64,000 nucleotides of DNA from Pristionchus mayeri (taxonomy: Eukaryota > Nematoda > Chromadorea > Rhabditida > Neodiplogasteridae): NCBI GenBank assembly GCA_036245805.1, contig BTRK01000004.1, positions 2,604,001-2,668,000 on the forward strand, read 5' to 3'. The notes beneath the pieces were generated by a model. That model did not search any database and was not told the origin of the DNA. It saw only the letters and a list, made by a program, of their open reading frames with translations. Position numbers and translations under genes: made by a program. Position 1 is the first letter of the stretch. Each line of letters starts with the position of its first letter. Shown one piece after another: positions 34,501 through 45,169 of the stretch.

Positions 34501-35166
34501 ATGAGCGAACGAACTCGAAAGATGCAGAAGGCGCTCACTTACACGCTCATCACTCAGGTAAACATTATGGTATATTTAGAGTCAATACAAGTGTTACATG
34601 ATCAGAATTGTGACGCGTCGAGATTCAGCAAATCCTTGACACGTATTTATTGATGTTCCTTTGGAAACGTGCTTTTTAGGCGAACGAACAAATATGAATT
34701 AATGTCAAAAGGCGAACATGTTATTTTAATGCTAATAATAATAATTGGCAGCTTACCATTCCTGCTTTTGTTCAAGTAGGACCGACTGCTGCCCACATGC
34801 TATCCATTGCCGTGGGCTGGTTCACACCAGGTCAATGCTTCAATTTCGATGCAATTTATAATACGTTTGCTAATGATATCTTTCGAGTTATATTATTGAA
34901 AAAAAAACAATTGTTAAAAAAAGAAGACAATAATTTTAGATTTGATGAACATTATGTGTGCAACTTTGCCATGCCAGTTTCCACACATATATTCTAATCC
35001 TCACAACACCGAGCTATCGGGTTGCCCTTCTCAAGTTCGTCAAACTTATCTCAGTTACTATCGAGAAATCAAAATTACAATTACCGAAATATGTTTGAAA
35101 GGTCTAAATAATGACCAAAAATTACTAAAATATGCAGGTTCTTTCGTCGAGGGCACGGCGCAGTGA
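31543..35166 (+). CDS. Seven-TM chemoreceptor, Sri/Srh-like, with a 2-bp frameshift
   Basis: ATG 31543 starts MLNITVDKFWISFMPLYEHS. Exon 2 gives AVTITLSALAMYLMVAKTPA...ARYLMFIQ (TM1). Exon 3 (31876) gives LNILMVDLVFGYLLTPVFL (TM2). Within that exon, near 31930-31935, an extra TC in a CTCTCC run shifts the frame. The family-like continuation ASFCSGLLCGSVEGVFAGA is in the other frame and ends at an in-phase donor. Exon 4 gives VMIYQTVVQTGFGIVLSLHY. After an intron containing element P2, exon 5 starts TTEKVLVRLFYFAVLESPVL, then SSHVHSGMLHAQEQIHLAEL (33866 on), MSERTRKMQKALTYTLITQ (34500 on, just after a family C hairpin), LTIPAFVQVGPTAAHMLSIA (TM6) and LMNIMCATLPCQFPHIYSN. The shift implies a pseudogene unless it is a sequence error. 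Confidence 0.6.
32241..33508. mobile_element. TTAA-flanked palindromic element P, copy 2 (1260 bp), in a receptor intron
   Basis: The element spans 32245-33504. It starts AACGTGTATCACGAGCCAGT and ends CTCGTGATACGCGTG. TTAA lies at 32241-32244 and 33505-33508. Long blocks are shared with P1 (for example the AGGAATTTTCCGGTTTTGC segment and TTCGAAAAATA). It is inserted in the same orientation-neutral palindromic form inside intron 4 of the chemoreceptor at 31543-35166, lengthening that intron to about 1.45 kb. Confidence 0.82.
34355..34482. mobile_element. Hairpin MITE family C, copy 2 (112 bp)
   Basis: The element spans 34363-34474, reads AAGAGTTCGTTATTCGGGCC at the left and ATCGTTTCTCGAACTCTG at the right. 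Flanks CAGTCAAA (34355-34362) and CAGTCAAT (34475-34482) are a 7-of-8 target duplication. This copy best defines the family C ends as C/AAGAGTTCG, matching a hAT-like CAGAG terminus. It sits immediately upstream of the MSERTRKMQ exon of the chemoreceptor. Confidence 0.78.
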
Positions 35167-35821
35167 ATATTTCTACAACGTCAATCTCCATTACGACAGG
35201 AAATAGTCAGAAAAAGCATCTGCCTAGCAACTAGCGGACAGTGCTACACCTACGCCATACCGAATACCGCATTTTATTGTGAACCGTTTAGTTGGAGACT
35301 ATTTTCGATCGTGTGCCTATTTTTTGAGTTGGCTATTCGAGGTAAATCATTCGTTATCCCGGGGCTAACAATGGATATCGGCATTGCAAACACCCTCGGA
35401 GAGGAGGGGGAGGTATCACTATCATAGTACCGATATCGCTACGATTTCTGAGTGCGCATCTTCTCCTTGCTGTCCCTTCTCGCTGCGCGTAACTACGCCG
35501 GAAGACGCTAAGCGAGAGGTCAAGGGGGCGAAGTTAGCGTTGATAGAGCGTCGGAACTAAGAAACAAAACGCTCCGAAGATATCGATGCGTTACCTTGGA
35601 AGGTTGGTTCAATACTGTCGATAGTATGGTGGCTGAACAAATCGATTGGGATCGACATGATGAATCGATACTTACGTGCGATTGGCATATTTCACACGCC
35701 CATATACAGTAGCACCGGATAATTCGAAACACATATGCAAATATAATTTGTTCACTTTATGACAAAAAGCGAATTATTGAAAATTAATTCTGCACCAGAA
35801 TTCACTTTCATATGTAGTGCT
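35167..35821. other. Non-coding stretch between receptor and lysozyme
   Basis: A plus-strand frame at about 35196-35340 (VRKSICLATSGQCYTYAIPN...) ends at a GTAAAT donor and could be one exon, but no partners were found. It also holds the second copy of the CGCCCATATACAG repeat (35698-35724). Otherwise nothing recognised. Confidence 0.35.
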
Positions 35822-37091
35822 TCAAGGGTACCAGTTCATGTCGACATTTCCAACGGAGCACGCGCCTTTCACGTCTCCCTGGTACTGAAATGGATATTGT
35901 AAATGATGAATTTTGTTTGGGATGTAATCCGTGCTAATGCAAGAAGTAGAGAACATGAAAATGAAAAAATATATTAATTAATGTGCCTGGTGAATGGTGG
36001 GCTTGGTCCATCCGCGAAAGGCTGGAAGTTGTTGAAGTTGGCCTGAAACACGTTGTGTGTATTTGCTGAATTAGTCCATCACAATCCAGCCGTGACTAAA
36101 AGGATGCAACTGACCTGTCCGTTGTAGTTGGCCCACCAGAGGGGATACTGAGACACTCCGGTCCACGAAGTGCCCACAATGTTGGCCCAGTTGTTGTTGT
36201 TCGAGTAGATTCCGATCTAAATGAGGAATATAGATCAAAGTTCAAATAACCTCATTATATAATTACTCACCGTTACACCCATAGTCTTGCACTGCGCAAC
36301 CATGTCGAGGATGAATTGACGGTTGGCGTTCTGAAATTAACTCATACATTTTTAAAGAACATGAACAATTTCAATTCAAGATCACTCACCTGGTCAGAGG
36401 GCCAGTTGTAGATCTCAATATCGAGCCAGAGCATGCCGAACTTGGCGCCAGCATTGTGCAGCGCGTTGACAGTGTTAGCGACCTGAAAGTACCAAGAGCC
36501 ATTTCGTTCACAACATCCAACAATCTACTCCTTTTATTGATATTTTGATTTTTCGAATTCAAAGATCAAAGATCAAACCTGCGTCTTTGCGGATCCGCAG
36601 CTGGAAGAGTGGCACGGGAAGAGGTACGCATCGACGGCGCCCATTCCTGAACATTTTTGAAATTTTACACTCGGCTAAACATTTGCAAACCCAATGATTT
36701 GAAATAGACTTATGGAAATCATACCACCACTCTTCGTTCTACACACAATTTCGAGTGGTCGAACAAGGGGAGAGAGGAATGTCTAGAGCATGGTATCGTA
36801 TCCAGACTAGTCTCACCTCCGGCCCAGGCATTCTTGATGTTCGTAATTCCTCCCTGATCGATGCCTCCGTTGCTCTGGCCGACTCTGCCGATGTAGAACC
36901 AGTAGCCGTTGTTCTTCAGACATGAGAATCCAGAGGAGGAGATCGTCTGAAAAAAGAAACCATGACAATGACCGGACGACTCTCTCCGTGTCTCTGGAAC
37001 TGTAAACTCTCACAGCGATGGTGTCGATTCCTAGTGTGGCAGAGGAGAAAGCGACGCTGAGGGCGAGGAAAACGACTGCGATTCGGTTCAT
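35822..37091 (-). CDS. GH25-type invertebrate lysozyme, copy 1, with a C-terminal defect
   Basis: Secreted peptidoglycan hydrolase of the nematode LYS (protist-type, GH25) family, expected in gut and innate defence. Exon 1 (ATG 37091) is a signal peptide, [20 protein letters not shown], followed by GIDTIA. Exons 2-7 give [56 protein letters not shown] (the acidic D-x-E strand), [38 protein letters not shown] and [11 protein letters not shown]. The penultimate exon lacks one G (near 36013) relative to the paralogue, so it reads [19 protein letters not shown] and stops at 35974. Its donor is CAG|GCACAT, not GT. The intact-looking last exon ([20 protein letters not shown]) at 35822 would then be lost. 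It is tandem to the copy at 38131-39466. Confidence 0.82.
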
Positions 37092-37217
37092 TTCCTGCAA
37101 ATGACAAATTCACAAAATAATTATAAAAATATATTTAAAAAATGTGAATTCATTAGTTATTAGTACGGGCTTGATCACATTGTGATCACTGATGAAATTT
37201 GCTCGATAAGACAAGCC

Positions 37218-37225
37218 CTTTTATA
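37218..37225 (-). promoter_or_regulatory. TATA box of lysozyme copy 1
   Basis: On the minus strand the sequence reads CCCTATAAAAGGG, a classic TATA box 127-134 nt upstream of the ATG. The tandem paralogue has the same TATAAAAG at nearly the same distance (39586-39593), which supports function. Confidence 0.6.
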
Positions 37226-37749
37226 GGGCGATCTGCGGTCTTGCAGATGAATGGTCGTCACGTGAAGGGGCGGGTCGCAAGGACTGGGCTAGAATAAGCC
37301 TCCTGATTCTGCGTGATCTCTACACAGTTAAGGGCATGAATGTGGCACAACGAGAAAAGAGCCGCTTGTCTATAGCCTTATCTAAAAGATAGTGACGTGG
37401 AGAGCATACACCTCGAACATAGAGGCTGCACCATTAAAGATCAAGCGACCAAAAGACGAATTATGAAAGTTGAGTTTGGGAGCTGCTTTTCAAAAAAAAT
37501 AATAAGTCGCACTTCCAGTTGCATGTTTGATAAGTTGTTTCTAATATTTGATTATTCCGCTTTGGATTAAAGAATGGAATACTATTTCGTGTGATTATGT
37601 GAGTAAATCCTTATGCGCTTATTGGACTTTGGAAAGGACTCTATAGCAGGCATATTTTCGCACAAATTTTCTCGACTTTCAATCTTCTCATCCCGACTGC
37701 GCATTATTTTCATTCCCCTCTTGTGCTTGATCACTTGTCTTCTCGTCGC

Positions 37750-37858
37750 ATCCTACGGAGCAATGGTCCGACTCTCTTCAGTTTGCACGCTTTCTCGTCT
37801 CTCTGACCGGCGAGAGAGCGTGCAAACTGAAGAGAGTCAGACCATTGCTCATCCTACG
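37750..37858. mobile_element. Hairpin MITE family B, copy 2 (93 bp)
   Basis: The element spans 37758-37850, starts GAGCAATGGTCCGACTCTCT and ends with the inverse. It has the perfect 8-bp duplication ATCCTACG (37750-37757 and 37851-37858). It lies between the two lysozyme genes. The central stem-loop GCACGCTTTCTCGTCTCTCT...GAGAGAGCGTGC is the shared module, with the loop reversed relative to copy 1. Confidence 0.87.
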
Positions 37859-38130
37859 TGTTGCTCGTTTGATAGCGCCGAACCTGAGCTTCGTTGCTAT
37901 TTTCTCTTTCCAATGATCTCTCGCTACATGATAAGGGCAAAGATTCCAGCTTCAACACTCCTGGACATAATGCGCGAACAATTTCAAAGCAATTGAATGC
38001 ACCATTATACAACCAACGAATGGTGTGCATCCGGAAGTTGTAAGAAGTGTGAAATTAAACGTTGTGTGTGAACAGGAGTGCAAGTCATGATTCATTTATT
38101 ACACTTTCTTGTACATGTATTAGTTACTCT

Positions 38131-39466
38131 TCAAGGATACCAGTTCATGTCGACGTTTCCGACGGAGCAAGCGCCCTTCACGTCTCCCTGGTACTGCAAT
38201 GGGCGATCTTTACATGTTTGATGTCGAATTTTTGCAGTGCTTCTCTAAAAGATTTTACGTTTCAAAATGCATGCGATATCGATGCAAACCTGATGAATGG
38301 AAGGCTTGCTCCAGCCGCCGAATGCAACGAAGTTGTTGAAGTTCGCCTGTATGGACAATTCAAAAGTTCCAAGAAGGGGTATCCAGTGCAAATCGTCAGA
38401 AAGAATGTACAAAACATAATTGTTTCGAGATTTTTTGCTTACCTGTCCATTGTAGTTGGCCCACCACAGGGGATACTGAGAGACGCCGGTCCATGAAGTT
38501 CCCACGATGCTGGCCCAGTTGTTGTTGTTCGAGTAGATTCCGATCTGTAGAGATCAACGATCAAATCGAATTTCGAAATTGAGAAAATCAATCACGCTCA
38601 CGCCAAGAGTCTTGCACTCGGCGACCATGTCGAGGATGAACTGACGGTTGGTGGCCTGGAAATTTCATTTACTCAAATATCTCAATGTTCACAATTCGAG
38701 TGCATTTTCTACTAATATGTTAAAAATTCCTCTTGTCCATATCGTACCTGGTCCGAGGGCCAGTTGTAGATCTCGATGTCGAGCCAGAGCATGCCGAATT
38801 TGGCTCCGGCGTTCTTCAGGGCATTCACGGTGTTGGCGACCTAAGCAATCGAAATTATTGTTAAACCAGGTAGAAATTAGAAGAATCCATTGATCTCATA
38901 AAGGTGAAGAGGTATCAAAGATCACAGATCAAACCTGGGTCTGGGCGGATCCGCAGCTGGAGGAGTGGCACGGGAAGAGGTACGCGTCGACATCTGCCAG
39001 TCCTGCAAAGAAAGTGTCTGTGTCATTTCAAGAGTACAATTCCAGTCAACGCAATTGAAATCCCGCGAGAGAGGTGCAACACAGAGTTTGAGAAACAATT
39101 TCACGATTTCTCCATTTCCTACTATTCAACAATTCCGCAGGCATCTGTGTGAAATTATGAGACGGCCGAAGTGCCGAATGTAGAGTGATTAGAGGATCTA
39201 ACCTCCGGACCAGGCGTTCTTGATGTTGGCGATGCCGGTCTGGTCGATGCCTCCGTTGCTCTGGCCGACTCGGCCGATGTAGAAGGAGTAGCCGTTGCTC
39301 TTCAGGCAGGAGAAGGAGGAGGAGGAGATCGACTGAAAAGAATCGTGCGTTCCCCTGAAACCTCCTGTGAATTTTCTGAAAAACTCACAGCAATTGTGTC
39401 GATTCCGAGAGTTGCTGAGGTGGAAGCGACGCCGATGGCGAGGAATACGAGGGCGATACGATTCAT
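38131..39466 (-). CDS. GH25-type invertebrate lysozyme, copy 2, intact
   Basis: Eight exons in phase encode about 215-220 residues. The signal peptide is [20 protein letters not shown] (ATG 39466), then [131 protein letters not shown] and [20 protein letters not shown], stop 38131. The D-x-E strand (LDIE), the paired cysteines (FPCHSSSC) and the W-W-A-N-Y motif are those of GH25 LYS proteins. It secretes from gut-type cells by family precedent and hydrolyses bacterial peptidoglycan. Its exon structure is identical to copy 1, so the pair arose by tandem duplication. Confidence 0.9.
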
Positions 39467-39585
39467 GGCCTTCAAAGAACTTAATTAGTGCATCGAAGTA
39501 AACGACAACAATCGGATAGTGAGAGAAAGTGCGAATTGTGAACGAGGTGTGCGTTGGGATGATGTTGGTTGTTGCTATGCTTCAT

Positions 39586-39593
39586 CTTTTATA
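39586..39593 (-). promoter_or_regulatory. TATA box of lysozyme copy 2
   Basis: Minus strand TTCCTATAAAAGATG, 120-127 nt upstream of the ATG, matching the position and sequence of the motif before copy 1. Confidence 0.6.
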
Positions 39594-39709
39594 GGAAGCC
39601 AAGGTTCGTGATGTGATGGAATCGTGTCGTGCTCACACATTGTCTTCAAACCTGATCTCCCGTAGTGAGTGACGACGCATTTGCACACACCAGGTTCACT
39701 GACTATCAA

Positions 39710-39805
39710 GAGAGTTTGATAAACGTATCTTCATGTTGCACACTCTCTCGACAGGTCTAGAGAGTGTGCAAAATTAAGAGACGAATGCTCGAATTACGAA
39801 CTCTA
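39710..39805. mobile_element. Hairpin MITE family C, copy 4 (96 bp, diverged)
   Basis: GAGAGTTTGATAAACGTATC at the left matches the inverse of the family C right end, and TTACGAACTCTA at the right matches the inverse of its left end, so this copy is in the opposite orientation. The core TTGCACACTCTCTCGACAGG...AGAGAGTGTGCAA is the shared stem-loop with a shortened loop. It lies upstream of lysozyme copy 2, about 240 nt from its ATG. No clear target duplication. Confidence 0.68.
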
Positions 39806-40972
39806 ATTTACAATCGTTGGCTGGTCTGCATTCGCACGATGTATTCAACATAATTCAATGCGAATACTGGGCGATCGTTGTTATGTCCCGCATCTGATCA
39901 TCAAACAAACTGATTGGAATATTGCCCGGGTGACCTATACATTTTTCGTCTAATACATTACATGTTTTTATTGCTTCTTCTGCAACAATACAAGTTTGAT
40001 GCCAGATTGTACTTGCACATGAATCTTCTTGACATTTCGACAGTCTCATGTTCAGGTAATTAGAATTTCGAATCTCATGACGTGACCTGCTATCGACCGT
40101 CGAACTCGCATGCGCGCTTTGTTCAAATGCCGCGGACCTGATCTCAGGCACTTTCCTACATTCTCAACTCACTCCCATTCCCACAATCTATTTACAAGTG
40201 CTGATAAGGAATGCACACGACCACTCCCCGCGAGAGACTACAGTCGGTCTTTCTAAACTACACAGCAATGTGATTCAACTCCACCCCCCTTCTCACAGTC
40301 ACAAAAATACCACTCAAGGACGGAAATACAAGCCAACTTTTCTTTCTCTCCGTTCAAATTGCTTTACTATTGTTTCTACTGCAAAATTCGCGTTATTATT
40401 GCGAAAAGCAATTGATTGGAATAGCAATAGATAGATACAGGGAAGAATAAATTTGCTGCGCCTGACAACCCCTCCTTCTCATTCCCATTTTTCAGTTGTT
40501 TTCCGAACTTTCGAACGACATCTTCCGGTCACATTCAAAATCAGTCCAATAAGGATTTTTGTGTTCTACATTTTCTTCTTCGACAAAAATATTAAAAAAA
40601 TAGCTATAGCTTACTTGTCTCTAAAACAAGGATTGGTTAAAAATTCCGAATAGAGATTGCAAAACCGGACGATCAAATGCATGTTCCTGCCTACGATTGA
40701 CCCGATACTGCCTTCTAACGTTTTTTTGTGTTTTTAGTGTTTTAGCAGTTTTAACATTGATGTGCTTTTTAGTGTTTAGTTTTTTACCGTCTTTATTCTA
40801 GTGTTAGTCCTCGTTTAAGCGTAATCATTGTCAGCGTTTGAGTGCATTCCGAACCATAGGCGGTCCTCTGGGAAATCAGTAATGTGACCTACTTGCCTAA
40901 ATGATCATTTTCATCATTCACAAGAACAATCTGAATTGGTATATTTTAATACATCACACATTATATTGTTCA
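39806..40972. other. Non-coding stretch
   Basis: No exon chain or transposon ends recognised. It separates lysozyme copy 2 from the divergently oriented Str-type receptor and may contain the promoters of both. Confidence 0.4.
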
Positions 40973-42538
40973 ATGCATCCAGCCACCGCTATTTCTTACT
41001 ACTCATTATCCGCAGATAAAATCAGCGTCTGTGAGAGTTTTAATGGAATTCCAAATCGTCAGTCACTCATTTCAGTTATCTCAATCACTTTGAATGCTAT
41101 ATTACTCTATCTTGTCAAGCGCTTTTCGAGCCCGTACCTCGGAAACTACAAATATCTGCTTGCAGTATTTGCAGTATCTTCCTCTGTTCGATTCACGGTC
41201 TGCTCAATCCCGTAATGCAACATTTGTAAGAAACATTATAATGTTGACAAATGCAGGTTGCGATTATCATCCAATACACCTTTGGCGGAGCGCTGCACTT
41301 TCCTTGGCAGAGCCATGTAAGGATACCATTTAATTCTAAATTCAAAACACTGAGCGACAGTAAAAGTTGAAGGTGATATGAGAAATCATTTTGAAATCAC
41401 ATTATGCTTGGGCTGAAAAAGCTGAAAAGAAAGTTCAGGCACTTACATCGCTCTTCTTTTCTTCCTTCACAATTCCTTTTGCTTTGATGGTCATTCACTT
41501 TCTTTATCGATTCTGGAATGTCGCACAGTAATTATTATTGAAAACTTTTAAAAAAATAACAGCTGATTTCAGTCCAAAGCGGGTGGTCTTATTTTCACAG
41601 CCTCGGTTCATAACTATGGCCAGTCTTTATCCTATTGCGCAATTCATCATGTGGTTTGATCCTTTACCATTACCATTTCCATCTACTCGTTACAGGCTCT
41701 ATCTCTGCCACATGATTCGAGCGGCGCCGGGAGATGTGAGCCTGACTGAAGTGAAGGCAGCCTTATGTGCCTCTCGCAATTTAACGATCGATGATGGCTG
41801 GATTGTTATGGATAACTGGGTAACAGAAGTCAATGCCTCATAAATCAGATCAATTAATTCGCTCAAAACAATCCGATTGCTCAAGCATAACCATAGGCTC
41901 ACGATAAGCATTTTCCCCTAGTAATCAATAAATTGGAACGCAGCACGACGGGAATCTCAACGTGACCGTCCTCTTCGCCATCATTATCACCGTCGTCGTC
42001 ATGATCGGAAGCTTCTCAACGGCGACGACGCTTGCCATTCGCACGTACCGGGAGATTCTAAAGGCGACGACGCTGTCGCTAAAGTACCGAAACGTACAGC
42101 GCGCGCTCCTCGCTGCTGTAAGCATCCAGGTATCTTTTTTTTGTTTTATGATATTTTTATTTTTTAAAGTATTACTAGTCCAATGGCTCAGAAATGATGA
42201 ATTTCGAAATATGTGGATGAACTTACTTTAGACATTCGTTCCCGTCGTATGCGTGTACATTCCCTATCTCGTCGCGACTCTGTGTCCTTTTATGGGCGTG
42301 AAAGGTAAGTGATGATGAGTTACAGAAAGATTTGTTTGCCGCAGAACTGCCATTCTTCCGCCACTTCATTCTTCTGTTCTCAATATTCCCCGGATGGGAT
42401 GCCATTGTGATAATTGGCATGATCAACGACTATCGAATGGGCCTCACAACGGTTCTGAGATTACGAAAGGAGAAGAAAACGATCGCAAAGAATACACAGT
42501 TCTCAACATCAGTCAACGGAATAATGTCTACCATATGA
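40973..42538 (+). CDS. Seven-TM chemoreceptor, Str/Srj-type, intact
   Basis: Predicted olfactory or taste GPCR. ATG 40973 (MHPATAISYYSLSADK) leads to TM1 with LNAILLYLVKRFSSPYLGNY, the 'N.iLlYLi....lG.Yk' signature of Str/Srj. Next VAIIIQYTFGGALHFPWQSH, then ALTSLFFSSFTIPFALMVIH with FLYRFW (TM3, 'ihF.YR.w'), a long third exon with SLYPIAQFIMWF (TM4) and its large loop, LNVTVLFAIIITVVVMIGSF (TM5), LKYRNVQRALLAAVSIQ, TFVPVVCVYIPYLVATLC (TM6) and LPFFRHFILLFSIFPGWDAI with INDYR (TM7, 'fP..D...i...YR'). Stop at 42538. Every joint checked is in phase, so the gene appears functional. Confidence 0.78.
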
Positions 42539-43046
42539 GGATTTCAAGGCCGATAACGAGAGCAATTACAGTCTTCCCGTATTTGAAGAAGAACAATGCA
42601 ATTTATGAAAATAAATACATATGAAAGATCCGGATGCATTCGTTTATTTCATTACTGCGAGTTTAATTGTTTGATTACACACCCCTCTTAGATAAAGAAT
42701 TCAGGAACAAGTGACCTAAAATCAAGTGCCATAATTCCCTTTATTGTACATGAATGTGCATTCTCTTCCATGTTATTATCTTATAGTCAATAACGATTGA
42801 ATACATCGATCTGGCAAAATCAATTTGAATAATGTGGATCGAAGATCGATGGACAATGAAATCATCAGTAAGGGATTCGAAACAGAAAAAAAGGAAAATA
42901 GCAAGCACGTTATCTGGTTTACCTAAAGTTATTTATTAATTAATTAATTAAATAATTTATGTGATTTTACCAGCTCTGGTAGTGGAACGTATGCGAACAT
43001 TTGGGAAATGTTGAGCACACAGGGTAGGTACAGAAGTATTAGTGGA
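42539..43046. other. Convergent intergenic stretch
   Basis: Lies between the 3' ends of the plus-strand Str-type receptor and the minus-strand receptor. Contains TTAATTAATTAATTAAATAA near 42937. No gene or element recognised. Confidence 0.4.
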
Positions 43047-44919
43047 TTAAGTGCCTAAATTTATAATTGTCATTGGGTCAAATGTACAAAAAATGCGGAC
43101 CTGGAAAATCAATAATCTCAGGGCCGATTGTTGTCTTCTCCGCGATTGGTTACTAACGATGGGGCTTTGCAAGTTCTGATGTATAACAGATCCTGAAAGA
43201 AAGTGATGGAAAGGCGCCAGTAGTTTACTCTGATCACTGACCACAGGAAACCGTCGCAGTCAAGAAGATTGCCAGGCCGATAATGATAGCAATTAATACG
43301 CCATATGTCAAATTGTTAATTCTCTGTGAGAGTTCATTCATCTTGATTGTACGATAATTTGGAAATAAGACGCACTGAAAGATCGAATGCGATGAAGTGA
43401 AGCCGCATGAAATTGTATCCAAACTTGGCTCCGAGAAGCCGATGAATTGTAAAACTGGAAATTGTTAGCTGTAAACCGGATTAAAACCGTCGGTTTGCAT
43501 TTGTCCGGTAAAAGCTAGAATGAATCCGTGTACAGTATATTTCTGGCAGTTTGCAAATCTTCTGCGAAAATATTTGAGAGGACATTATATTTTGGTTATC
43601 ATTTAGAAGGTTGCAATCTAAAGGTTCCGGCCTAGCAATTGTCAATGTGAATTTCTCACCGCAAATCCATCTGCGGCGGCCCGAGACACACGCTCAAGTA
43701 CATCCAAAGACCAGTGAACAATGCGCAAACGACATTGAGAATGATAGTCAGTTGGGTTTCGCTGCGACTCCGAGATCGTTTGAGCATCCTGTATCGATGG
43801 CCTACTTAAATATGCTGCGCCCTTGCGCAAACCTCCACACCACTTGCCGTCGATAGTTGAATGTTGAGCAAATCAAAGCGAGAATTACAGCAAATGAGAC
43901 CGACTGAGCCTGAATATGCAGGGAAACATCACTGAATGCGCTACAATTGCAGACATAGTTTGGTAAATACTTGAAATTTGGAAATTTGGATAGCTAGTAT
44001 GCGCTCCTTTACCACATCCTGATTAGATCAGTTGAGTTGGCTATCTTGAGTTACACTCCGAGTCATCGCATGGGGGTTCATGGTTTAGTGATTTCCATGA
44101 AGGATCTAATCAAGTGGTAGATGAGAGCATACTGGTTGCAATGAAACAACTCATAAGTGGCTTAACCAACTCTCCAGCGAACTGCGTCGAGTTGTACAAA
44201 CGGTCGTTTTGCAAATGTACTCCCCCAGGCGGATGATATCAGGTTGATGCAAAAGTTTCTTTTGCATCAACCTAATATATCAAATGATTCAAGAATTGCA
44301 AATGTACCTGGAGAGCGATTGCAGCTTCGAGTATTGATTCGAGTTCAGCCAGCATTCCAGTGGGAAAGAATACCAGCACACCCGGCGAATTCTCCCAGTG
44401 CTCATATGATGTGTTACACAACATAAACTTCGAAATTTGACTTTTCTTTCCCCATTTTCCAAGCCCACCCTTTTGGGTATTTGAGATACTAGAGTGTGGT
44501 TATGATGATGAAGTCGTGGTATCGCCTCTCTTGCGATGAATACGTAGGAAGCAAGTACCAGAAGAGAACAGGCTTGTGAAACCGCAAATATAATATCGAC
44601 AATGACGTATGCATAGAAAGCATGGCGATACGTGCCGATGGTTGGCGTTTTCCTATGATTATTAATTGATTTATGTTATTTATTTTGACCTAACTTGACA
44701 AGGACGAACACTGCCGAGTTCAATGACAGTGCGATGACAAGGCATGTAACTGCCAAAAGTCCGTGGATTTGTACGTATAATTTGGCAGGAATTTCTGCAT
44801 TCATGTATTTTCGCTGAAAGAGTAAGGAAACCCACCATTCATTTCTATTTCCAAAGTGATCTAGCGGCACGTATTCGATTGCGCTTAGTGGCGCTGTCAA
44901 CAAGGTGATGAAGGCGAAC
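43047..44919 (-). CDS. Seven-TM receptor, nematode chemoreceptor-like
   Basis: Exons read from high to low coordinate. FAFITLLTAPLSAIEYVPLD (from about 44919), then LYVQIHGLLAVTCLVIALSL with VFVLVKL, KTPTIGTYRHAFYAYVIVDI with SQACSLLVLASYVFI, YEHWENSPGVLVFFPTGMLA (near 44410), AQSVSFAVILALICSTFNYR (43905), MLKRSRSRSETQLTIILNVV with FTGLWMYLSVCL (43790), and FIGFSEPSLDTISCGFTSS with HSIFQCVLFPNYR (43450), the terminal 'HS......YR' motif. The frame then runs on through MNELSQRINNLTYGVLIAII, an unusual extra hydrophobic stretch, and splices to GSVIHQNLQSPIVSNQSRRR. The first exon and start codon were not found. The extra C-terminal helix may instead belong to a tiny separate gene starting at 43341. 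Confidence 0.5.
44241..44273. repeat. Perfect 15-bp-arm palindrome made of two mariner-like ends
   Basis: AGGTTGATGCAAAAG, then TTT, then CTTTTGCATCAACCT, followed by AATATA. The sequence resembles the TTAGGTTGRTGCAAAAG terminus of mariner-type elements. The two ends are joined directly with no interior, as in an extreme internal deletion or an excision scar. It lies in an intron of the minus-strand receptor. Confidence 0.65.
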
Positions 44920-45169
44920 CTGTGTACCCGAATAACATGGTTTTTAAGTGCAGATCATGTAATCTTTAATCGAACACACATCAACGCGTTAAGTACTCTG
45001 TATCAGAAATCAGGGTACGTAGGTTGGACTATGAAATCGAAAGTACTCAGGAAATGTAAAAGTATTTACAAATGGTTATCAAATGAATATTCGCAATCTA
45101 TGCGGTTGATGTAATAATTTTGAAACACATTGTTTGGTTGCATTAATGATCTTGTGCGAGTCACGATCT

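Noticed and set aside
37613..37996. 127-residue plus-strand frame upstream of lysozyme copy 1
   Set aside because: It passes straight through the family B hairpin and has no splice signals or recognisable domain.
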